Source: 3107 sp001483205 (GTDB taxonomy: Bacteria; Pseudomonadota; Alphaproteobacteria; Rhodobacterales; Rhodobacteraceae). Taken from it: a DNA stretch of 64,000 bases. Under the pieces are notes generated by a model, which was not told the DNA's origin, ran no database searches, and saw only the letters and a list, made by a program, of their open reading frames with translations. The translations under genes and the position numbers were made by a program. Positions 56,782 to 64,000 of the stretch are shown here, in pieces. Every line of letters begins with the position of its first letter. Position 1 is the first letter of the stretch. The DNA lies in assembly GCA_964291375.2 (NCBI GenBank), contig OZ219809.1, positions 2,418,001 through 2,482,000 on the forward strand, read 5' to 3'.

Positions 56782-57997
56782 AAGCTCCGAGGCATTTCCA
56801 AGCGTGGCCTTGGCGCGATTGGTTCAGAATGGCCGCAAGATCACCTATGGAATTGTTCAACCCGGCGAGTTTGTGACCGATGGCGTGATCCTTGTCAGAG
56901 GTCGCGACTATTCTGCGGGGTGGCGCGATATCGACGGCTTCATGCGCGTGACCCATGAAATCGACGCGCCATATAAGCGCTCGAAGCTGAAGGCCGGTGA
57001 TATCGTAATGACGATTGTCGGCGCGAACACCGGGACGGTAGCGGTGGTTCCGGATTGGCTGGAAGGGGCGAATATCACGCAGACCACCGCACGGATTGCG
57101 GTCGACTCGATGAATGCTGTCCCCGGATATGTCGAACAGGTTTTACGGTCAGCTATTGGACAGGAATCAGTCTACAGATTTCAGAAGGGCGGAGCTCAAC
57201 CAGGTCTCAACCTTGCCGACGTGGAGAAGTTCGAGCTACCTCTGCCACCGCTCCCCGAACAGCGCAAGATCGCCGAGATCCTGCGGACGTGGGACGAAGC
57301 GCTCGAAAAGCTCACCGCCCTCCGCGCGGCGAAGCAGGGTCGGCTTACTGGCCTAACGCAGCAGATAATGGGTCGTGGCGGTGTGTTCCCAGAACGCTGG
57401 CCGCTCAAGGCACTGTCAGCCGTTGCAACTCCAGTGCGGCGCAAGAGCGCTGGCGAATATCATCCTGTCATGACGATCTCGGCGAAGTCGGGATTCCTCA
57501 TGCAGTCCGACAAGTTCGCACGCGACATGGCGGGCCGCAGCGTCGAGCGCTACACTCTCCTGCACGAGGGCGAGTTCGCCTATAACAAGGGCAACTCCAA
57601 GACCGCCCCTTATGGCTGTGTCTTCCGCCTCGACCGGCCCACGGCGCTGGTCCCCTTCGTATACTACTGCTTCGCGTTGAAGTCGGGTCTCGATCCGGAG
57701 TTCTACGAGCATCTCTTCGCCGCTGGTGCGCTGAACCACCAGCTCTCGCGCCTGATCAACTCGGGCGTCCGAAACGACGGGCTGCTCAACCTTTACTCAG
57801 ACGACTTTTGCAGCTGCCGGGTGCCGGTCCCGCCAATCGACGAGCAACGACAGATCGGGCGGGCCCTGACGACCGCAAAGCAGGAACTGGCGTTGCTCGA
57901 TGAAGAGATCGAAGCACTGACCCGTCAGAAATGCGGCCTGATGCAGAAGCTGCTGACAGGCGAGTGGCGGGTGAATGTGGAGGCGCATGTTGCCTGA
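56774..57997 (+). CDS. hsdS: Type I restriction specificity subunit HsdS, full-length
   Basis: 407 residues with two target-recognition domains and two conserved coiled segments: PLPPLPEQRKIAEILRTWDEAL (about 155-180) and VPPIDEQRQIGRALTTAKQEL (about 355-378). An FPERWPLKALSAVATPVRR start marks the second domain. It is intact. Two hsdS genes around one hsdM (one half-size, one full) are unusual and would give alternative specificities. Confidence 0.93.
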
Positions 57998-58721
57998 CTT
58001 CTCGGACTTCATCGTTTATGCCGACGAAAGCGGCGATCACGGGATGGTCAGCATTGATCCGCAGTATCCCGTCTTCGCGCTGACCTTCTGTGTCATGCGC
58101 AAAGATGCGTATGTCGGCGAAGTCGTACCCGCCATGCAGCGGTTCAAGTTCGGTATCTGGGGCCACGACTCGGTCGTCCTGCACGAACACGAAATCCGCA
58201 AGAGCCTTGGCCCCTTCGGCCTGCTGCGCACCGACCGCATGCTGCGAACCCGCTTCTTCGATGAGTTGAACGCGCTGATGGAAGCTGCCCCGATGACGAT
58301 TTTCGCCTCGGTCATCGACAAGGCCAAGCACCGAGCGAAATACGCCAACCCGTGGAACCCCTATGAAATCGCGCTGCATTTCTGCATGGAACGGCTGCAC
58401 ATCCTGATGACGGCAGAAAAACAGCACGGCAAGACCGTGCACGTCGTATTCGAAAGCCGGGGCCCGAAAGAGGACAAGGAGCTCGAGCTCGAATTTCGTC
58501 GCATCGCCGGGAATGACAGCCACTGGGGCTACCGTCGGCACGATTTCAGCCGCTTCGACTTCCAGCCGGTGTTCATCCCCAAGGCAGCGAATGCGTCCGG
58601 CCTGCAGCTTGCCGACCTGACCGCCCGGCCAATCGCCCTGTCGCGCCTGCGCCCCGACCAGCCGAACCGCGCGTTCGAGATCATTCAGCCAAAGTTGGGA
58701 GGCCTCAAATGCTTCCCATAA
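57987..58721 (+). CDS. DUF3800 domain-containing protein
   Basis: 244 residues. The DUF3800 start, FIVYADESGDHGM, resembles the first acidic motif of RNase H-like nucleases. Internal MTIFASVIDKAKHRAKY and C-terminal NASGLQLADLTARPIA (last acidic motif) match the family. The start may be ATG 57987 or ATG 57975; both lie inside the hsdS end. DUF3800 genes are frequent in defence islands and their nuclease activity is inferred. A weak hairpin (58747-58773) follows before hsdR. Confidence 0.88.
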   Translation: MLPDFSDFIVYADESGDHGMVSIDPQYPVFALTFCVMRKDAYVGEVVPAMQRFKFGIWGHDSVVLHEHEIRKSLGPFGLLRTDRMLRTRFFDELNALMEAAPMTIFASVIDKAKHRAKYANPWNPYEIALHFCMERLHILMTAEKQHGKTVHVVFESRGPKEDKELELEFRRIAGNDSHWGYRRHDFSRFDFQPVFIPKAANASGLQLADLTARPIALSRLRPDQPNRAFEIIQPKLGGLKCFP

Positions 58722-60680
58722 GCCACCGTCAATTAACAAAAAACAAAAGGGCTCCGGAAGCTCCAGAACCCTTCTGTCGACCGGGAAATGCCCAATCCTT
58801 TGACCTCTATATAGCCACAGAGCCCCTTAACCGCAAGTTAATCCGGACCCGGGAGCCCCGCCCATGACCTTCAACGCCACCGAGAAACACCAGTCCCAGA
58901 TCCCGGCGCTTCAGCTGCTGGTAGCACTCGGGTTCATCCCGCTCTCGCAGGAGAAAGCCCTGCGCCTCCGCGGCGGGCGGCTCCGGAACGTGGTTCTGGA
59001 CGACGTACTCGCCGATCAGTTGATGCGCATCAACAGCTTCACGCATCGGGGTCACGAATACGGCTTCGATCTTGAGGACACTCACGAGGCGATGCGGCGG
59101 CTCAAACCCACACCGGACCGTCTGAAGGGCCTCCGCGGGACGAACCAGGACATCTACGACACGCTCGTTCTCGGCACGACGATCACGAAGTCCATTGATG
59201 GCGATTCCAAGAGCTACTCGTTCCGTTTCATCGATTGGGAGAAACCCGAAAACAACGTCTTTCACGTCACGGCGGAATTTGCCGTCGAACGCACCGGCAC
59301 CACACAAACCAAGCGGTGCGATATCGTCGCCTTCGTAAATGGCATCCCGGTTCTGGTCATCGAAAACAAGCGCCCGACCGAGAGCCTGAAGAAGGCCGAC
59401 AGCCAACTGATCGGATATCAACACGAAGATAACATCCCTCAGCTTTTCCACTTTGCACAGCTGCTTATCAGCATGAAGCGGTCCGAAGCTCGGTATACCA
59501 CGGTCGGGACCAAGCGGCAGTTCTGGCAAACTTGGCGGGATGAAGAAGATACCGACGAGGCGATTGCGCCGCTCGCCAACCGCGACCTGACAAATGCCGA
59601 GAAGGACGCGATCTTCTCCGGTGATTTCTCGACCGCACGAACATATTTCGAGGCAATGACAGCAGAGGGAGATCGCGCCATCACGGCACAAGATCGTACG
59701 ACTTATGCCCTCTGCCGACCTGAACGGCTGCTCGACCTAATACGGCGTTTCACTGTTTTTGATGGCGGCGTTCGGAAGGTAGCGCGTCATCAGCAGTTTT
59801 TCGGCATCCGCCGCGCGGTAGAGACCGTGAAGCAGTTCGATGTCAGCGGCGCGCGCAAAGGCGGCGTGATCTGGCACACTCAGGGTTCGGGCAAGTCGTT
59901 GACCATGGTCATGCTGGGCAGATCGTTGGCACTTGATAAGACCATCCGGAATCCGCGAATTCTAATCGTTACCGATCGCGACGATCTCGACAAACAAATC
60001 AAGGATACCTTCAAGTCCTGCGATCTAGAGCCAATTCGCGCGACAAGTGGCTCGCATCTCTTGGAACTGATCCGTGATCGGGCACCCCTGATCACAACGA
60101 TCATCAACAAGTTCGAAACAGCATTACGGAACAGCCAAGCTCCGGACCAGGACGAAAACATCTTCGTGCTCGTTGACGAGAGCCACCGCACACAGACAGG
60201 TCGCTACGGTGGCCACAGTCAGTTCGCGACCAAGATGCGCAGGCTTCTGCCGAAAGCTTGCTATCTGGGGTTCACTGGCACTCCGCTTCTCAAGAAGGAG
60301 AAGAACACGCTCTCGACCTTTGGGCGATTGATCCACCGGTATGCCATCGATGAAGCGGTTGCCGATGAGGCAGTGGTTCCGCTTTTGTACGAGGGGCGGC
60401 TGGTCGAGCAGCAGATCACCGGGAATGTTATCGATCGTTGGTTCGACAAGATCAGTGAGGGTCTGAAGAGTAGCCAGAAGGCAGATCTTAAGGGCAAGTT
60501 TTCGCGAATGGACGCTCTGTCCAAGACGGGACAAACGATACGGGCGAAAGCGTTCGATATTTCGGAACATTATCGCCAGCATTGGCATGGCACTGGATTC
60601 AAGGCGCAACTGGTTGCCCCGTCAAAGGCAGCGGCGGTGCGTTTCAAGGAAGTGCTCGACGAGACTGGTCATGTCACTAG

Positions 60681-61516
60681 AGCGTAGACTTATAAACTGA
60701 TATGTGATTCAAAGTTTTCCATGATGAAACGAGGGAGGGTTTGATGTCCGGTAATTTCTGGCTGTCCGAGGAACAGTTCAACAAGATCAAACCGTTGCTG
60801 CCGAACAAGCCCCGCGGTGTGCCGCGCGTGGATGACCGGCGGGTGATCTCCGGGATCATCTTCTGCCTCAAACGCGGCTATCGCTGGTCGGATGTGCCCG
60901 CCGAATATGGCCCGGCCAAGACGCTTTATAACCGCTACAAACGCTGGTCTGAGGCAGGCGTGTTCGGACAGATATTCGAGGCTCTGGCGGCGGAGCGGGC
61001 CGACCTTTCGACGCTGATGATTGATGCGAGCCACATCAAGGCCCACCGGATCGCCGCGGGCGGGATCAAAAAAACACCGGCGACGGGCGGGCGATCGGGC
61101 GGACAAAAGGCGGGCTGAACACGAAGCTGCATCTGGTCTGTGACGGGGCGGGCAAGCCTGTCCGTCTGCACATCACCGCGGGCAATCGGGCTGAGATTAC
61201 CCAAGCGCGTCAATGCCTTGAAGGTCATGTCCGTAAGGGTGCCACCGTCATCGCCGACCGGGGATACGACGCCGATCACCTGCGCCAATGGCTGGCCGGC
61301 ATCGGCGCGACCCCCTGCATCCCGCCGCGCAGAAACCGCAAGGCGCAGCGCGAATACGACGCCGCGCTTTACAAGTCCCGCAACATCATCGAACGCATGT
61401 TCAATCGGCTCAAGGACTGGCGGCAACTGTCTTTGCGGACCTTCCGATGCCCGGAAACATTCCTCGCCGCAGCACAGATCGCCGCTATCGTCATATGGTA
61501 TTTGTGAGTCTACACC
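60681..61516 (+). mobile_element. IS5-family (IS427-like) insertion sequence, copy C, 836 bp, in hsdR
   Basis: It has the same ends as copy B and is flanked by CTAG at 60677-60680 and 61517-61520. Its first half is nearly identical to copy B, while its second half (from about 61115) follows copy A (GKPVRLHITAGNRAEITQAR, IPPRRNRKAQREYDAALY). It is thus a recombinant of the two types. Confidence 0.9.
60744..61507 (+). CDS. IS5-family transposase of copy C (two frames joined by -1 frameshift)
   Basis: Frame 1 runs from ATG 60744 to TGA 61118, and frame 2 ends at 61507, with the A7 slip site at 61068-61074. The DDE residues lie in LMIDASHIKAH, IADRGYDADH and NIIERMFNRLK. Chimeric between copies B (N-terminal) and A (C-terminal). 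Confidence 0.88.
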
Positions 61517-62915
61517 CTAGCGCTGTCGTCATATCGCCACCGGACGAAAATGAGGGCAATGAAGAAGTCGATCAGGAATCGAAGGACGTCGTCCGCGGCT
61601 TCTGGTCGAAAATGATGGCCCGATACAAAACTGAGGATGAATACAACCGCCAGATAATCGACGCCTTCAAGGGCTCCGGGGATCCTGACATCCTCATTGT
61701 CGTATCGAAGTTGTTGACCGGATTCGACGCACCGAGAAACACGGTTTTGTATGTTTGCAAGCCCTTGAAGGAGCACAACCTGCTCCAGGCGATTGCGCGG
61801 GTGAACCGCCTGTACGAGGACGGCGACACGGAAAAGCAATTCGGGTTCATCGTCGATTACGAGGGGCTACTTGGCGAACTTGACAGCGCCCTGACGGCCT
61901 ACAGTGCTTTCGAGGGCTATGAGGCTTCGGACCTTGCCGGAACCGTCCACGACGTCAGGGAGGAGATCCGCAAACTCCCCCAACTGCACGACCAGCTCTG
62001 GGACCTCTTCAAGCCTGTGAAAAACAAGAAGGACATGGAGCAGTTCGAACAGCTCCTTGGCGATGAAGCCCTGCGGCAGGATTTCTATGCCCGGCTTCGC
62101 TCTTTCAGCCGTTGCCTCCACATATCGCTGTCGTCGGACAAGCTGCTCGATGTGTTTGACGAAGCCAAGATCGACACAATGAAGCGGGACTGGAAGCAGT
62201 TCTCTGAATTGAGGCGGTCGGTGCAGATCCGGTATCAGGAAACCGTCGATGTTCGCGAGTTTGAGCCGAAAATCCAGAAGCTTTTGGATAATCACGTTGT
62301 GGCATTGCCCGCAGAAACCATCATCGAAGTAGTCAATATCAACGATCCCGGAGCATTGCAGGCCGTTGTAGAGGAAACAGGCGTCTCGGAGGCATCCCGA
62401 GCGGATCGCATTGCCAGCGCTACACGTCGCGCCATCACCGAAAAAATGGAGGAAGACCCCACATTCTACCGCCAGTTTTCCGATCTGCTTGAGGAAACGA
62501 TCCGCGCTTACCGAGAACGTCGCCTGTCCGAGCGCGATTATCTCAACAGCGTGGTTGATTTGGCCAGCAAGATCGCGAGAAAGGATCGCGGTCGCGAGGT
62601 TCCAGAACCCATCCGGGGCAACGAAGATGCTCAAGCATTCTATGGAGTGCTCGATACTCAGCTAACCACCAAGGACGGCGCGCAACTTAGTGGTGATGAT
62701 GCGGCCCTCATCGCGGTGGATATCGTCGAGATCATCAAGACGCACCTCATTGTCGACATCTGGTCTAACGATGTTGCTCAGAACAATCTGCGTAACGCCA
62801 TTGACGACTTCTTCTTCGACATCCTTCGTGATCAGAAAGGGATCGAACTGCCCGTTGAGGTACTTGACGATATTGAACTCAAGATCATGGATCTCGCGCG
62901 TGCGAGGTTCGCCGG

Positions 62916-63632
62916 ATGAAAGCTGAATGCAGCAGTCTCAAATATGGCGAGCAAAGCATCAAATATCGCGTCGTCAGGCGACAGAGGAAGACCCTTGAAA
63001 TTGCGGTGAACCCCGATGCTTTGGTTGTCATCACGGCACCAATGGATGCGAGCATCGAGGCAATCGAGCAGAAGCTTCGGAAACGCGCTGCATGGGTTAC
63101 GCGGCAGCAACGATATTTCACTCAATTTCTGCCGCGTACCCCGGAGCGCAATTTCATCGCGGGCGAAACACATCTCTATCTTGGCAGACAATACCGTCTG
63201 AAAGTGATTCCAAATGTGCAGGAAAGCGTGAAACTCATTCGTGGCTATATCGTGGTGCAGACGCACAGGCCGACCCGAACAGACATCACGCGCGAACTGG
63301 TAGAGGGCTGGTACCGCAACCGGGCGCACATAAAGTTCGGAGAGCAGGTTGAACGGAGTCTGCAACGTTTCCCGGAGCCCGAAGCATTCCGGCCGAAAGG
63401 GATGATCATCCGACAAATGAAGCAACGGTGGGGATCAATGTCGCCCGCGCACCGCCTTCTGCTCAATCGACGCCTTGTTGAAGCCCCGGTTGACGCCATC
63501 GACTACGTAATTACCCACGAGTTATGCCACATCGCTGAGCCACACCACGGCACTGCCTTCTTTGACCTGCTGGACCGAGTGATGCCGGACTGGGAGCGCC
63601 GGAAACAACGGCTCGAGCGGATCATGGCATGA
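62916..63632 (+). CDS. M48-type zinc metallopeptidase (YgjP/DUF45 family)
   Basis: 238 residues. The N-terminal YgjP-type beta region (IKYRVVRRQRKTLEIAVNPD, VVITAPMDASIEAIEQKLRKRA) leads to the C-terminal zinc site DYVITHELCHIAEPHHGTAFF (HExxH, with the third ligand in the following His/Glu region). RWGSMSPAHRLLLNRRLVEAP precedes it, as in the family. It overlaps hsdR by 4 bp. DUF45 peptidases are regular companions of type I restriction loci; their substrate is not known. Confidence 0.92.
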   Translation: MKAECSSLKYGEQSIKYRVVRRQRKTLEIAVNPDALVVITAPMDASIEAIEQKLRKRAAWVTRQQRYFTQFLPRTPERNFIAGETHLYLGRQYRLKVIPNVQESVKLIRGYIVVQTHRPTRTDITRELVEGWYRNRAHIKFGEQVERSLQRFPEPEAFRPKGMIIRQMKQRWGSMSPAHRLLLNRRLVEAPVDAIDYVITHELCHIAEPHHGTAFFDLLDRVMPDWERRKQRLERIMA

Positions 63633-63896
63633 GAAATTCCGATGGCAGTTGCCGATGACCAAACAAGACCAGTGTCCAAATGAAAAATCCGATATTGAAT
63701 AAACAAACAATATCATGCGCTTGCGGCACTTCACCAAATCGGCGCAGTCAACAGGTCCGGAGAATATCGGTCCGGAGAGAACGCTTTAGGCTCACCTGGC
63801 ACAGAGGTAGGTGAATAGCCCACCCCACATAACCCTCGAAAACAACGGAAAAATCCAGCCGCAGCCGGATCGGGAGAACGCTTTCGCGGGGGCAAG

Positions 63897-63986
63897 TGGC
63901 GGAGAGACAGGGATTCGAACCCTGGAGACGGTTTCCCGCCTACACACTTTCCAGGCGTGCGCCTTCGACCACTCGGCCACCTCTCC
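63897..63986 (-). tRNA. tRNA-Ser (anticodon GGA)
   Basis: 90 nt including an encoded CCA (TGGC at 63897-63900 on the plus strand). Acceptor arms GGAGAG/CTCTCC, D-arm GCCGAGTGGTCGAAGGC, anticodon loop CTGGAAA (GGA), a long class II variable arm (AGGCGGGAAACCGTCT) and T-arm GGGTTCGAATCCC are all visible on the minus strand. Its 3' end faces the accessory island, the usual orientation for an integration site. Confidence 0.96.
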
Positions 63987-64000
63987 GCAGACAAGGGGGT

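Larger units (their letters stand above)
58864..62919 (+). pseudogene. hsdR: Type I restriction endonuclease subunit HsdR, interrupted by an IS element
   Basis: The first part (58864-60680) has the HsdR nuclease domain (FAVERTGTTQTKRCDIVAFV, PVLVIENKRPTES) and motor motifs (WHTQGSGKSLTMVML, VLVDESHRTQTGRYGG, LGFTGTPLLKKEK). The second part (61521-62919) continues with ILIVVSKLLTGFDAPRNTVLYV, LLQAIARVNRLYEDG and the C-terminal helical domain. Removing the IS and one CTAG joins ...GHVT to SAVVISPPDE in one frame of 1071 residues, the normal size. ATG 58864 has GGGAG. Restriction should be off unless the IS excises precisely. Confidence 0.9.

Noticed and set aside
58747..58773. Intrinsic terminator between DUF3800 and hsdR
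   Set aside because: The stem has two mismatches and the T-run exists only on the minus strand, where no gene precedes it.
61288..62919. hsdR C-terminal part starting inside the IS
   Set aside because: The upstream codons are IS sequence in a non-transposase frame; true hsdR sequence resumes at 61521.

Overview
The window looks like chromosome of a GC-rich marine-type alphaproteobacterium of the Rhodobacterales (Roseobacter/Paracoccaceae-like). The evidence is the gene content: dprA next to topA; a cysG-DUF2849-cysI-DUF934-ferredoxin reductase cluster under a divergent Lrp regulator; LIV-type and glycine-betaine-type ABC transporters; and an M17 aminopeptidase followed by an NlpC/P60 protein. 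A species cannot be named from sequence alone.

Positions 1-34750 are core-like genome. In order they hold an IS110 remnant, dprA, topA, rmuC (-), an Lrp/AsnC regulator (-), the assimilatory sulfite-reduction cluster without cysH at its usual place, infC with an apparent AUA start, a branched-chain amino-acid ABC operon (livK-G-hypothetical-F-H-M), a LysR gene divergent from a betaine-type ABC operon that ends in a DUF1989-GcvT fusion enzyme, an ammonium transporter with a 56-residue partner protein, a beta-carbonic anhydrase, the M17 aminopeptidase, an NlpC/P60 peptidase and the 5' half of purD. Nearly every long intergenic gap here is filled with nested palindromic repeats. These include 24 copies of the SacII-centred palindrome CTTATCCGCGG(A/G)TAAG in arrays, elements ended by AAAGACCTCTGCAT / ATGCAGAGGTCTTT inverted repeats, and several longer GC-rich modules shuffled between them. 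Some abut or supply stop codons and Shine-Dalgarno sites.

At about 35280 purD stops abruptly and joins the middle of a serine-recombinase gene. This marks the left edge of a lower-GC accessory island that runs to a tRNA-Ser(GGA) gene at the right end of the window. The island begins with the recombinase remnant and two ParB/RepB-like proteins. Next comes a defence locus: WYL regulator, SNF2-type helicase with DUF3883, coiled-coil protein, DUF1156 DNA methylase, and DUF499 ATPase with an N-terminal HEPN-like domain. This matches the helicase-methylase-ATPase (Hma) layout and is related to class 1 DISARM. A second recombinase module follows (small protein, DUF2924, serine recombinase, HTH protein). 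Last is a type I restriction locus (hsdS-hsdM-hsdS-DUF3800-hsdR-metallopeptidase).

Both defence loci look damaged. The helicase is split by a tandem duplication, and the WYL gene appears frameshifted near its start. The first hsdS and hsdR are each interrupted by IS5-family (IS427-like) copies flanked by CTAG. Removing the IS copies restores both reading frames exactly, so these insertions are recent and simple. hsdM and the second hsdS remain open, so DNA methylation may persist without restriction.
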